DNA of 64,000 nucleotides from Breviolum minutum Mf 1.05b.01 (GCA_000507305.1 DF240156.1:62001-126000), one strand, 5' to 3'; shown: positions 37,201 to 48,311, numbered from the stretch's first letter. Program-made: numbers and translations. Notes: a model not told the origin generated them from the sequence alone.

Positions 37201-40200
37201 TTCAAGGGACTTGTTCATCCAATACACCCCTTAAGATTAACATAGAACCTGAAAATGATGGTTTGGAAGATGATTTTCCTTTCAAGGGGTCTATTCTCAG
37301 GTTCCATGTTCATCTTCCGGGGTGTATCAAAGTTCGGAGATTTACCGTCATCGTTCGCAAAAATGCTGCCATTGAACACCGGTGATCAATTTCACGGAGC
37401 TTCTAGAGCCCTCTAATTTGACAGATTGGGTGTGTTTGCCAAATTTTGGCACCTGAAATTCCACACCTCCGGAAATTGAGATATGAACCTTACAAGCAGG
37501 TTGTTTGGTAAATTGCGATGCGCACCACACAAATGTATATACCTGTTTATTTGCAGCATTCTGTTTTTAGGCTCGTAAAGGTTCCCGAACTAAACCTTTA
37601 CTTGCCACTGTTTTCGTGGGGAGGGGGAGCATCCCGAGATTTTGTTGTAAATCTGTGGTTGGCTTGGATGAAATTTGGCCAGGAGTGTATCTCAAAGGAG
37701 CTGACAGAGAATACATGGTTTCTGGGCGGCGTTGGTGTATGGCCTTGGATGTCTTTTCCCGTTCGATATGTTTGGGCGAAGTTCAGGCGAAAGGTTGTAA
37801 ACATATCCCGGATTCGAGGCAACGTTTGTTTTTGTGCAAGACATGTTGGTGTTTGATTCTGACTCAGATTGCACGATTGCACCAGATGGTTTGTGTCGTG
37901 GTTTACGTTGGAAAGCTGACTTAGGTGACTTTTTGGTGCCTTTGATTTCTTGTAATGCATCCAACTTTGAAATCTCCCCCCTAACATGACAATGGAAAAT
38001 CCACCACTTGAAGATGTATTTCCTATTAAAAATGGGGATTTTCCAATGTCATGTTACCTTTGAGGAGTAGGAGTGTAAGCGCTTTATGCCAACCTAATCT
38101 TTTCCTTTTCTACCCACAATTTCATGCTTGCAAGTTTGACCGGTTTGCTTCGCTTCATCTTTAGAAACAAAAACAAATAGCTGACATTCAGTGATACACA
38201 TGAGCAATGAAAAAACTGTTTGTTTAGGGTATATAGTGGGTAATACTACCCAGTTCTATGGGGATTATAATGACCATTCTCAGGATCCCGATTAAACAAC
38301 CAGTATGATGGAAAGTAGGATTTTTTTTTGGCTCACATGGTACAAAACCATATTTCAATACATTCCATATAAAAGTATGACACACAGCCAGCTAGCAATC
38401 TGGAGAATCACTTTTTACTTTGGACCTTTTTCGATCATCCCATTGGACGGATTCCTTCCACTGTTATCATGACTCGGCCATCATCATATGCACTTCTTGT
38501 ATCCTAAGCTTTTTTAGGTTTAGTAATTTAATAGGCAATCTCCAGTGATCAAAGATAGGTATGTGGAAATCTACTGTGACTTTAATACGTATGTGGAACC
38601 AAAAAACCTTGGATCTTCCAGGCTCCTTTTCTCAGATGATGATGACCTATGGGGTCCTGAGCGAATACGCTTGTATGGCATCATTATTGATCAACATGGC
38701 CGTGTGCCAGGAGTAACAGCAGCCACTTGACTTTAGTGAAACGAGTGCGATCAAGTCTGATCTCAAAGATTGAACTGAGAATGTAGTTTTCCTTGTAATA
38801 TCACTGAAGTTCGTTGTGTTTGCTTCCCATGTTCTACCTCCAACTACTGATAGGTTTTTCGTTGTTTGAATGCCTGTCAGGGAATCAGGGTGAATGTTCC
38901 AAGTGCTTGATTCAGTCATCACGAAGGATGGTTTAAATTGGATTTAGATGAATTTACCATGTGAAGGCGATTAAAGAATTCAAATTGTCGAAATCAATAC
39001 GGTGGGCAACATAACGGCTTTGTCATGTTGATATCATGAGGCAACCATGTCTCAATTTCGATCTTTGATAGGATGTTTTTGTTTTTGAGAGAATGCACAT
39101 TTGGGGAGGAAGTTCAATTAAATTTTGGATCCAATGGCTCAATGAGTGTATCAACAAAAGCAGACACATATGATGTTGACGCAAATTAAGCCGCCGTAGA
39201 ACTCCCAAAGTAGTTCGCTACGAATTTTCAGAGTGCAGATTTTGAGATCATTTAAAGACACACTCAACCAATGAGTATACAGTATATCCTCCTGGCAAAC
39301 CAAGATATCCCCTCCCACAGGTATTTTTGAGCCGATGATTTTCCGAACTTCCCAAGGTGGGATATGTTACTTCCCTACAAGGTAGTAGGTGCTTCAAGGT
39401 AGTTCCCAGATGTTGGTGGACCCACGTGAAAACCCTGTTTCGAGGTGTGTGCCACCCACAAGGTCCGACCAAAGGATCCGAAGAAGGTGGCAATGACACC
39501 CAAAGAGGTGCAAGAACAGTTGATGATGCTTGGCGTTTTGTTTGCTGGCGTTTTTTTTGGGGGGGAGGAAAGGAAGGTAAGGTAAGGGGTTTGGTTGGTT
39601 GGTTGGTTTTTCCAGTGTTAAGATGTGTTAAGTATATGAATGATTTTGAATTAGTAGATAGTATAATCCCAACGAATGAAGCAAATGAGTATGCTGGAGT
39701 ACATGTAATTTTATACGTGATACAGGAAGTTCTTAGCTGACAGGCTTTTCCAATAGAAATTCCACAGTGAAATTATGAAGCTCTCCCATGTCGTGCTTGT
39801 GTGCTTCATCAGTGTCAATCGTTTGTGGTGTAAGACCGAAAGGAAGTCCTGATTAAAGAAATCTTGCACCATTTTGTGTAGTTGAAGGCTTGTACAGAAC
39901 TGGTTCTTCAATATCACAATGGGGACGGGGGATGTCTTCAATCATACTATCAAAAGAAGCCCATGTCAAATCATGCAATATTTTTTGGTGGAGGTGTTCT
40001 TAGAGTTATCTTTCGTTGTCAACTGGCTAACTTAGGTTTGCCATGTTTGCTTTAAGCCTAAAGCGATACATATGAACTTCAACCGAACTGATGATCGTGA
40101 AATGAAATATATTCCAACCTCATTGAGCTGCAGGAAAGGAGAGGCCATGCATTGCGGAGGAGTTCATCAAGAAGAGGAGCAGAGTTGGTGTTGTTTGTTG

Positions 40201-42753
40201 GATGACACTATCCATAAGGTGTGGAGGGGAAGAAATATACGCTCCCTGAAACGAACAGCAAAAGTTTTGAAAAATGGCTGGGCCCTAAGAGGAAAATCAT
40301 CTTCCAACCATTGATTTTCAGGGGCTATGTTAGTTTCAGGGAGTGTTATGTATATATATATACACATTTTACACTCATATATTTATATATATACATACAT
40401 ATTATCTGTACGGTATAATATGTCTACATTTACATTAGATATGCATTTGACTGTTCAACCGGAGCAATTTGTGGACGCATCCAATTTTCGTACGTTGGGG
40501 GTGTGGTGAAACTTTAAACAAATGCCAGGTGTGAGCCTGTCTAGAAACATAGACATGATGTTTGGTGTGTTACGATATACTTCTGTTCGCACGTGTTTTT
40601 GGATTGGTGGTTGAGCATCAATGTTATCTTTTTTAAATTGATTTTGATGTAGGAGTTGTGCGATGTTTTTCAACAAAGTCCAAGTATCTAGATGGAACTT
40701 TATACTTCACTTCAGCTGTCTTATGGTGCTGCTTCAAGATCACTAACACTGGTCACCCATCTTGGCATTTCCAGCCGATGAGGAAAACTTTTACCATATT
40801 GAGAAATGAGAAATTATTATCCAACTCAAGATGCAATCGTGGCAAATAAAGGTTTAGTTCGAGATCCCTGATCCTAAAAAAAAAATCTGGTGGTGACGAG
40901 CCTGCATCCTGGGTGTGGGTAGTAGATCCAAATTTGTTTGTATGATTCATGTTTGATAACTGTTTGAGAAATGATTATTTGTTGGGTCTATCCACCCAAC
41001 ACAGTAACAGTGGCAAATGAAGGTTTAGTTCGGGATCTGTGGGGTAGATCCAAATTTGTTTGTATGATTACATGTTGGATTCCTGTTGCTTACTGCCAGG
41101 AGTTCTTCGATTTTGCCTGTCCTGCAAGTAGCCTTGGTATTTTTCTGGAGATGTGCAACGAAGAGACGTTGCTCCATCCCTTCTGCGACTTACGCTTTTC
41201 ACGTTTTCTGCAGGAATATCATCAAGGAGGAAAAGTGATGCATCTCAAACAGCATGCTTTGTGGGGGATGATGTGATGGAGATTATCAGCGGGTACAGAA
41301 TGTTTTTTTCCCCAGGGTCATAAAGGTTAACTATGGGCGGGTAGCCTGTGGGTCAAATGGCGAAACAGCTAACCTGTTTGAGATTGGATATTTCGTAGGG
41401 AAAATAATCAAGTCTGGAATAGTTTAGACTCCAGACTGACTGTGGATGCAAGGAAATACAACTACAAGATATTTATAACATAATTCCCACCCAAGGCACT
41501 GTTGAAGGTGATTTCTTTTTCCCAGGATTTGTTGGTTTCCCGAGGAGGGTCGTTTACTCTGCTCTTCACCAAGAGTTGTTTTCCCAAAGTCACTCCTTTC
41601 AGCTGTGATCTCAGGTACTTTCCGACTGAGACTCGTCTAAAGAGAGTGACGTCTTTCGATCGGTCTGTTTTGGATCCCCTACTCAAACTGTAATAGTCCA
41701 GATCCAACGTCTGTTGTTGTTTTTTTGCTGTTGTTTGGAGTTTTGCTGATTTTTGCTTAGGAAAGTGTAGCTTCAGGTATTTGCAGCATATGGTCCATCT
41801 TCACGGTGCTCTTATTTGATTGAAACCTGAAAGAAGGTATGCATATACTATGATATAAGCATGTATCAAGTATCAGCACCCCTCACAATCTAGTTGGCAC
41901 CCCTTGAAGGAGACATCTCTATATGTGTGTTTTCACTAGGTTTTCTCCTTCACTGGTTTCTCCCTTCTTCCTCCTCAAAATGTCGCCTGCCACGAAACCA
42001 CATGATTCCAGAAACCAACAATGACTTTTATGATTTTATGACTTTTTATGACACATAACCCATAGAATCCATGCATGGTATTCTGACCCACATTTAGCAT
42101 AAAAATCAACCATTAACGTAGGTAAATATACCAGTCCCATGGATTCTCTGGGCAAGGAATGAGATCTGAATTCTTAAAAAAACAATCTCAACATCAGACC
42201 TCTCCAAATCCAATCCATTCATGTTTTGATTTATATCCAAGAAAACAAAATGCCTTCGCCTGTTTCTCTACAACAATTCCATCCCCCCTTGTGGAGTGGG
42301 TGAACTCAACGTTGAAATCCAACATGTGCCTCTTCAACGCTATGGTATACCGCTATGATATTGAATCGAGAAAAACAAAGAAATCATTAGCAATCATAAC
42401 CCTGATTTTCGTTCTTGAAAAAAGCAAAAATGCAGGAACGGTTGAAACATTGGTGTTTGAAAAAGAAAAATCCAACAAACATGTACAGTAAATCAAACTT
42501 GTATTGTATTTTGGAGCTGCGATTACACATGGTTTCAAGTTGTATATGTTTCTCGTTCCCAAATTCCTCCGTGTTTTTGTGTTTCAAAAAACCCTTCGAG
42601 GATAAAGCCAATCCTTGGGTTTATTACTACGCGACGGCCTACCGAACACCCGAAGATACGGAGATTTATCATCAATTTGTAGATCAAGATCAAGCAAGCA
42701 CAGTGGTGAAGAGTCGCAAGGAAGATCGTCACTGGGATGAATTTGTCATTTAA
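34236..42753 (+). CDS. Glycosyltransferase-like gene (GT2-type), multi-exon
   Basis: Exons: 34236-34379 (ATG start; the frame is open upstream to 34193), 36634-36717, 38622-38712 (possibly from 38546), 39463-39535, 41100-41234 and 42601-42753. The first reads GELRLSAVLSSYVGDEKRLV then RLRQCLES, the usual opening of GT2-fold enzymes (a beta strand ending in a T/S-x-Y, then a helix with RxCLxS). The third reads RLLFSDDDDLWGPERIRLYG, whose acidic run is in the place of the DXD metal/nucleotide-sugar motif. The fourth reads RPKDPKKVAMTPKEVQEQ. The fifth reads GIFLEMCNEETLLHPFCDLR. The last reads DKANPWVYYYATAYRTPEDT and KSRKEDRHWDEF; it joins the fifth in phase. A TAA at 42751 ends the frame, yet the frame stays protein-like beyond it. 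A transferase acting on a sugar donor is inferred; the exact enzyme is unknown. The intron between exons 2 and 3 holds an integrase relic. Confidence 0.55.
36771..36930. repeat. Family F element, copy 3
   Basis: Outer ends GTGAGCAATGAAAAAAACC and TTTTTTTCGTGGCTCACATG are inverted. Inside are TGGTTGGTTGGG and ACCAACCAG, and GGGGGATTATACTTCCC with AATCCC. This is the best preserved copy of the family. Confidence 0.8.
37222..37327. repeat. Family B element, copy
   Basis: ATACACCCCTTAAGATTAAC with CATAGAACCTGAAAATGATG pairs with TCAGGTTCCATGTTCATCTT and CCGGGGTGTAT. Interior GGAAGATGATTTTCCTTTC. Confidence 0.8.
37616..37924 (+). mobile_element. Possible retroelement integrase-core relic
   Basis: An open frame of 102 codons within an intron reads VVGLDEIWPGVYLKGADREY, then RWCMALDVFSRSICLGEV, then QAKGCKHIPDSRQRLF. 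The pattern of Asp followed some 35 residues later by a hydrophobic strand and D-x-F-S-R resembles the catalytic core of retroviral-type (rve) integrases in LTR retrotransposons. The strand opposite is also open, and no polyprotein flanks it. The family assignment is tentative. Confidence 0.35.
37980..38066. repeat. Family I hairpin, copy 1
   Basis: CTAACATGACAATGGAAAATCC pairs with GGATTTTCCAATGTCATGTTA. The loop is ACCACTTGAAGATGTATTTC then CTATTAAAAATGG. Shared with 52524-52620 and 60851-60955. Confidence 0.85.
38201..38342. repeat. Family F element, copy 4
   Basis: CATGAGCAATGAAAAAACTG, GTTTAGGGTATATAGTGGG, AAACAACCAGTATGATGGA and TTTTTTTGGCTCACATGG match the other family F copies. Confidence 0.8.
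39733..40090 (-). other. Minus-strand protein-like frame with four internal stops
   Basis: Read on the minus strand, one frame of about 118 codons gives MYRFRLKANMANLS, then (TAG) PVDNER, (TAA) L, (TAA) EHLHQKILHDLTWASFDSM and IEDIPRPHCDIEEPVLYKPS, then GARFL (TAA) SGLPFGLTPQTIDTDEAHK and HDMGELHNFTVEFLLEKPVS. The composition is convincingly coding apart from one TAG and three TAA. It is either a decayed coding copy, possibly from a mobile element, or a gene using altered stop codons. The family is not recognised. Confidence 0.4.
40237..40348. repeat. Family B element, copy
   Basis: ATACGCTCCCTGAAACGAAC at the left pairs with GTTAGTTTCAGGGAGTGTTAT at the right. Interior GAGGAAAATCATCTTCCAACC then CAGGGGCTATG. 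Confidence 0.85.
40839..41085 (+). repeat. Local direct duplication
   Basis: GTGGCAAATAAAGGTTTAGT and TAGATCCAAATTTGTTTGTATG (40839-40950) recur as GTGGCAAATGAAGGTTTAGT and TAGATCCAAATTTGTTTGTATG (41011-41070), with slight divergence. The pair lies just upstream of the exon at 41100. Confidence 0.75.
42057..42152. repeat. Family E element, full length
   Basis: CCCATAGAATCCATG at the left is inverted as CATGGATTCTCTGGG at the right. The inner arms are GGTATTCTGACCCACATTTA and CGTAGGTAAATATACC. Confidence 0.75.
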
Positions 42754-42802
42754 ACAGATGGAAGTGAAGAAGAGGATGTGGAATTTGAAGGTGGATTTCT
42801 AG

Positions 42803-42898
42803 GTGGTGGTTTCAATTTTTTTTTGTTTTCATCCCTGTTTGGGGAGATGATCCGATTTGACGAGCATATTTTTCAAATGGGTTGAAACCACCAACTAG
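42803..42898 (+). mobile_element. Introner copy 8
   Basis: Starts GTGGTGGTTTCAATTT after TTCTAG. Contains TTTGACGAGCATATTTTTCA and ends TTGAAACCACCAACTAG. It follows the glycosyltransferase-like gene's TAA by 50 bases. Splicing GTGG to CTAG would keep the frame after that TAA open (GGFL then DLFVEWL). Confidence 0.9.
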
Positions 42899-43416
42899 AT
42901 TTGTTTGTGGAGTGGTTGATACAAATACTGTTTTTAGATATGATTGGAGAATGTCTCCATGTGCAGGACTCGGCAAATACACCTAAGTTGTTGCATTTGT
43001 GGATAAAATCCAATGGATTTTTTGAGGGTTTGAACTTGGGGAGGAAACATCCATTGTTGGAAAATGCATGCCAAATTCCAATGGAAGTTGTCTCACCTTT
43101 GAAAGGAATGTTTTGATGTTCAACAGGTCAGTTGTTGATTTCTGAACGCGTCTTTCCTACATGAGAAGTCTGGTGAGTTCAAGAGCTGGTTTTTCGTTTG
43201 TTCATTTCAGCCATGTTAGTGACCTCAACTGTCAAAACGTGACCAGTGACCTCAACTATTTTCTCACCCAACGTTTGAATAGTTTAGTATGTTAACGTAA
43301 GAAAACCTCCTGAACACATGTTTGATACTTCAGCTTAGTGAGTTTATATTACGATTTACCCTGACTGGTCCATTTTTTCCAAATCTTAGGATCCCTCTTA
43401 TTTAAAGGGAATACTT

Positions 43417-43526
43417 ATACACCCCCTAAAACTGACATAGCACCTGAAAAAAAGGCCATTTCCAAAAGGAGACTAGTCTTCCAACGATCCATTTGCAGGT
43501 GCTATGTTAGTTTCCCCGAGAGTATA
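43417..43526. repeat. Family B element, copy
   Basis: TATACACCCCCTAAAACTGAC then ATAGCACCTG at the left, inverted as CAGGTGCTATGTTAGTTTCC and CCGAGAGTATA at the right. Confidence 0.8.
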
Positions 43527-43810
43527 AACCCTGTTTTCTTCATGCAAAAATGGTGGTTTCCACCAGCAAAAAATCCTGGATTTATTTTCCGCCAAAAAAT
43601 CCATGGTTCCGGTTCCGGTCGGTATCGGTATCATGTAAATCGATATCAGTTTTCCTACAGCACCGAAAGAGTCATTCGGCAACTCATTGACCTGACTTGG
43701 TGATTTTGATGTTGAATAAGATCCATGAATTTCTTGACCTTGACTAAAGGTGATGAGATGAACAAAAAAATCCGGAAAAAAAAAGAACAGTCAAACAAAA
43801 TCACAACCAG

Positions 43811-43922
43811 ATGGTGGTTTCAAATATTTTGTATTTTCACCTTGAAAGTTGGGGAGAGACATTTCACCCATTTTGACTGGCGCATATTTTTCAAATGGCT
43901 TGGTGTCCCAAACCACCAACAA
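43811..43922 (+). mobile_element. Introner copy 9, divergent
   Basis: CAGATGGTGGTTTCAAATAT, TTTTGACTGGCGCATATTTTT, then TTGGTGTCCCAAACCACCAAC. The start is ATGG rather than GTGG and the final AG is lost (CAACAAACG), so it could not splice as is. Confidence 0.7.
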
Positions 43923-44489
43923 ACGAGAAATGATCAACATAGGTTGGATCCATCAAGATAACTTCTTTGCCTTGAACACACAGGTATTGAAGCAAAAGAA
44001 GCTCGGCTATGATCTCTCTCTGCAAAGAAAACAAACATTTGGCCTTAAAACATGCATTTTTGTTTTGTGACATGAGGTCACTTTCATCCGAAAGTGGTTG
44101 TTGTTGATGTTGTTTTTTTTTCTTTTTTCTTTTTCTATTCCTTTAGCCTTTGTTTGGTCAGAATCCATGGGGTTGATCACAATCTTATATTTCTATGTAT
44201 ACAACTTAGCCACGTTTAGGGCTATGAAATGTTTGGTGCATGTGAAGCTGACTGGCTTGGGGAAATTGGTGGGACAGTACTGTAGCAATGATCCCTATGG
44301 TTTTTCTTGTCAATTTGTGGGTTATGTTTGTTAAGGGATTTCTCTTGATCAGGATTTAGTTTGCTGGTGAGCCAGGTCCTCCAACATGTTATATAAGTGT
44401 TGTGCTGCAGGTGGATTTTGCCTTTTTGATGTGACGTATATGGTTTTCCAAAGTTTTGGCAAATCCCAGAGGATCTCTAAGGAACAACT

Positions 44490-45494
44490 ATGTCACAGGT
44501 TCAGGAATACATGGCTGGACGTCAAGCAACAAAATGGTATTCACAAACTCCGCAAAGGGAGCGGCAACGACATGTTTTTTTTCAGGTACAAAGTGTGAAT
44601 GTAAATGCGAACTGATCTACCTTTGCAAAATTGAGAGTCTTTCATGTAAAGGCCGGCAAGAATCCAGTATCAGAGTGGATGTTGTTCTAGGACTCTAGGT
44701 GGTGGTTTCAATGAGTTTCTAATATTTGCCCCCGCATCATTCCGAACTTGACTAAGGTGTTTCATGATTCGAAACCATCACCTTAGTGTCGCAATCTCCA
44801 CAGAGTTGTTCACCCTTGCGCAGACTCAGGAACTGTGCAAAAAGTTGGGAGGAAAGCCCGGTCGTCTGAGATTTGCATATTTTGACCAGCTTTTGTTTTA
44901 CCGTCCTCCTATAATCATGGAAGTGGAAATAAATGAAAGGAAACTAAAATTGGAGATACATCAATTTTCCACTGAACCATGATTATGGGAGGAAGGGTAC
45001 CCTTTTTTTTGGCGGGGGGAGTTTTTTTTCCATCACGTGTTGCATCCACCCAAACAGTTGTAAAACAATTAATATGGTTGCAACATGTTGGATTTCTTCC
45101 ATCGACAGTATCATTCTAGCATCTTTATGAATCCTGTAATTAGTCTTTGCAGACATATTCCGAGATTTGTCAGATTTGTGAATCTTGTGACCAAGTACTT
45201 CAAAAAGTACCAAAACTGCACAAGGTGTGCTCCTACCACTTATGGGGTTATCACCCCTATAAGTAGGGTGTTTAACCGCAGATACTCATTTAAAACGTTT
45301 AAAAGACCCATTCATAGGGCTTATACAACCCCCCTTTTCACGATCGTGTTTTTTCGGCCCATCTTCCTTTTTGAACTTGTGCTTTCACCGGCTTAGGTGA
45401 TCCGGAGCTGGAAGAGATGACAGAGTTTGTGGCAGCTTTGCGACAGAACATCGAAGCCATTCTGATTCGACATTTTCCCGAGACACCAATGAAG
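44490..45494 (+). CDS. Unrecognised three-exon gene
   Basis: Exons 44490-44573 (ATG start, 28 codons), 44824-44902 and 45397-45494 agree in phase. The first reads MSQVQEYMAGRQATKWYSQ then TPQRERQRH and ends before GTTTTT. The second, after TTGCGCAG, reads TQELCKKLGGKPGRLRFAYF and ends TTTTACC before GTCCTC. The third reads DPELEEMTEFVAALRQNIEA then ILIRHFPETPMK before GTAGGA. The protein is small, helical and charged, with no signal peptide. Introner copy 10 lies inside the first intron. The 3' end may continue beyond 45494. Family not recognised. Confidence 0.55.
44699..44786 (+). mobile_element. Introner copy 10, divergent
   Basis: Starts GTGGTGGTTTCAATGA after CTCTAG. Carries CTTGACTAAGGTGTTTCATG and ends CGAAACCATCACCTTAG. 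The interior has diverged, but the splice-like ends are intact. Confidence 0.7.
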
Positions 45495-45534
45495 GTAGGA
45501 GAAATGATGCTCAGCTGAATATGGATGTTTCCCA

Positions 45535-45640
45535 AAAATAGAGGTATATACCCTCCAAATCATCCCATTTTGATAGGGTTTTCCATTATTTTCACCATCC
45601 ATTTTGGGGTACCCTTATTTTTGGAAACACCCATATGTTC
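45535..45640. repeat. Family G related element
   Basis: Contains GGGTTTTCCATTATTTTCACC and GGGGTACCCTTATTTTTGG then AAACACCCATATG, related to the element at 58467-58577. Confidence 0.5.
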
Positions 45641-45761
45641 CACTGAAATGAGTACTGTATTTGGTTTGTGAAGATCGGGATTTGAAATGTGGCTTTCGAT
45701 ATGGGGATGTATCAACTGCAGGTCTGAGATCATGATTTGAACATTTACTACCATCCGTTGG

Positions 45762-45859
45762 GTGGTGGTTTCAAATGGTTTTTTATTTTCACCCATACCT
45801 GAGGAAACGATCCAAGATGACGAGCATAATTTTTCAGATGGGTTGAAAACACCAACTAG
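45762..45859 (+). mobile_element. Introner copy 11
   Basis: Starts GTGGTGGTTTCAAATG after CGTTGG (not CTAG). Contains GATGACGAGCATAATTTTTC and ends TTGAAAACACCAACTAG. Confidence 0.85.
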
Positions 45860-46116
45860 ATCAGACTTCATCAGAATCCTTCAATTTCTATAGGCAGAGC
45901 CATAGATATCTCCCTGGTGCTTCAATCATTCCTGTCCTGCTGCAACCGATGAGTCGACTTAAAGCATGCGTTCCATGTCAACCAGATGTTTGTGTTGTGA
46001 TTGGGTTGGGACATTGTGTTCGATGAGTTTGTTTGACTTTTGGTATAGCCTGGATAACAGGTAGAAATATATTAGAGAATATAACAAACCCCTGAATCAA
46101 GGCAACATATTACTGG

Positions 46117-46214
46117 GTGGCGGTTTCAAAGATTTGTTATTTTCACCCCGAAAATTGGGGAAGATTCCCAAATTGACGAGCATATTTTTCAAAGGGGTTG
46201 AAACCACCAACTAG
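46117..46214 (+). mobile_element. Introner copy 12
   Basis: Starts GTGGCGGTTTCAAAGA after ACTGG. Contains TTGACGAGCATATTTTTCAA and ends TTGAAACCACCAACTAG. Confidence 0.85.
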
Positions 46215-46379
46215 ATTACATATATACCTGGTATATATGTAGCATGCTTCAACAACTAGCATGCCACCAAGGAAGCGCATTGCCGTAAGCCAAGCCCAGG
46301 GGCAACTCTTCGCCTTAAAATTGGCGGAGAAATTGGCCAGGCAAGCCTGTGTCTTGGTTAACGGTTGTATCATGGGAAT

Positions 46380-46500
46380 CTACTTGGAGGATCATCCCAG
46401 TCAGTAAGTGGTTAGTTAAGGCGGTTACAAGCCATTTATGACTAGACTAACCCTACTTCGGGGACTTACTAACCATGGTTATTAACAACTTAGTAAATTT
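46380..46500. repeat. Family D element, right end lost
   Basis: CTACTTGGAGGATCATCCCAG then TAAGTGGTTAGTTAAGG and ACTAACCATGGTTATTAAC match family D (60288-60436). The closing GATCCTCCAAGTA is missing. Confidence 0.6.
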
Positions 46501-47530
46501 TCACGGGCGAACTGTTAAACTTTAGGGCTGTAAGGGGAACCCCCCCCAATGCCACCATTTCCCCAAGAAATAGCCGGCCTTATTAAGAGACAGTGGTTGT
46601 TAATAATCCCTTAATTGTATTGGTTAAATAGTAAAGTGGGCATGCTCGTGGGTTCGAATTGATGTGGTACTAAAGTTCAATCAGATAATGTGTTGATAGA
46701 TTGCTATATAGTAGGGTGTACACAGCGTGTAACCAAGGAAAATTCGGATAGCTATGAGTGGGATGTACAGTTCCTTACTCAATTTTACTGCTGGCAGTGG
46801 GAGCAATGTTGGAAGCCAATGCCTGAAATCCTTCAACAGAAGTTCGACAAAGGCGTTTTGAAATCAGCGACTTTGTGGTCAAAGCCCTAAATATGCACCC
46901 CTAAATATGCAAGCACACACATATTTTGTGTTGAAATTGAATCGATACTCAAAATATCTTACAAAAAGCGCAGGTAATCGGCAATTTTGGGCAATGCAGT
47001 ATCATCAGTATCAAAATATCCATCCATCCATTTGCCCCAAGGTGAGACCTTTGGCGTTTCGTTAGAATAGCTATCTGTTGGTTTCTGCTTGAAAAGAAGA
47101 GTTGGATTCCTTGGAGGGAGAGATGAAGATGGTGAAGATGGGAAAAGTGCCATCCGAATTTGGTGAAGAATATATTATAAAGACCCAACAAAAGATTAGG
47201 AGGAGTTGCAGAAAGGACATGTTTAAACAGATACTATCCTTAGCCAGCTCTTGTTTGTGCAAGTTGTGCACATTCATCCTTTGTTGATGAGGAATGAATC
47301 ACCAGCAGATTGAAATTGGTGATGTTCAAAGCTGAAAGCAGGAGACATTGCCAGGTGGTAAGTAAAAAACAATGCATTTCAACATTTATATAGTTGCACA
47401 GAACTGAATTTTGGCCGTTGGGAGTATCCATTCTTATTTGGCCCTGAAGGTGAAATTGAAATGAGAAAAATCAGACTTTTCTATTTTCATAAAACCATGG
47501 TCTTAGATGATCTTAAATTAGAAGTGCTTC

Positions 47531-47636
47531 TGCTGATGGAAGAAATCCCAAACAACCACCTGGAATGTATAAAACCCTGTCGATAATGGGATAAGCTACC
47601 TATCAAACTGCTGCAGGATTTCTTCCATCAATAGTG
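47531..47636. repeat. Family C element, reverse orientation
   Basis: TGCTGATGGAAGAAATCCC at the left pairs with GGATTTCTTCCATCAATAG at the right. The interior GGGATAAGCTACCTATCAAAC is the reverse complement of the corresponding part of the copy at 3378. Confidence 0.8.
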
Positions 47637-47693
47637 GTACCTTGGCCCCGCCATAGGTCCAAGAATACGGGGAGGTTTGGACGCTGGGGGCAA

Positions 47694-47805
47694 CCATGGG
47701 GATCCATGGGACTGGTATATTTACCTATATTTACCATAAAGATTGACCAAATGTAGGTATATATATATATATTTATGCCATAAATGGATCCCTACGGGTA
47801 CTAAT
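47694..47805. repeat. Family E element
   Basis: GGGGATCCATGGGACTGGTA then TATTTACCTATATTTACC, AAAGATTGACCAAATG and TAGGTATATATATA, with an outer AAATGGATCCCTACGGG at the right. Confidence 0.65.
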
Positions 47806-48311
47806 ATGTGTTATATTATATCCAGAACATATCGAATTGTAAATATCTACGTGCATACATAAGTCCGTTGGGTGAGAGTATACAGGTTCACATCATTTCC
47901 AAAAGCCTGCTTTTGATATGTTAGTTTCAGGGAGTGTATAGTCGATCTTTGACCTGCAGCAAGATAATTTTTCGCTCAAACGGTCCCCAAAACACACGCG
48001 TTCAGCTCTGTGACTGCAAATCTCCGAGAACAACAGCGCCCCGGAAGCTCACGGTCGTTGCGGAAAGGGAATACATAAAACATGACCAAACACTCTGGAG
48101 AAATGTAGGGGAATGTCTTTAAAATGAGCAGCCCAAGATATCAAAATGGGGATGTTGCCATTTTTGAATTGAGCAGAATCCAAGTGATGAAAGGTATGCA
48201 AGGCAATAGTCGCGTTATGTTATGTTGTCAACTAATCTGTTCGGCTTGATTATCAATTTGCGTGTCTTCTTTTGGAATGTATTGCCCTTGTATGTCAAAC
48301 AAAGCACCGAT

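Larger units (their letters stand above)
42901..44489. other. Spacer with repeats
   Basis: A 71-codon frame (42901-43116, reading ANTPKLLHLWIKSNGFFEG) is a weak exon candidate. Family B lies at 43417-43526 and introner copy 9 at 43811-43922. Confidence 0.4.
46215..48311. other. Spacer with repeats and one weak exon
   Basis: 46690-46890 holds a 66-codon frame reading QRVTKENSDSYEWDVQFLTQ, a weak exon candidate. Family D (46380-46500), family C (47531-47636), family E (47694-47805) and a solo family B end (47918-47942) also occur. Confidence 0.4.

Noticed and set aside
42755..42800. Separate exon in the +1 frame (MEVKKRMWNLKVDF) after the TAA
   Set aside because: It would need an intron ending at 42760 whose donor lies after the exon end, leaving only 10-20 bases; kept instead as part of the stop-codon question.
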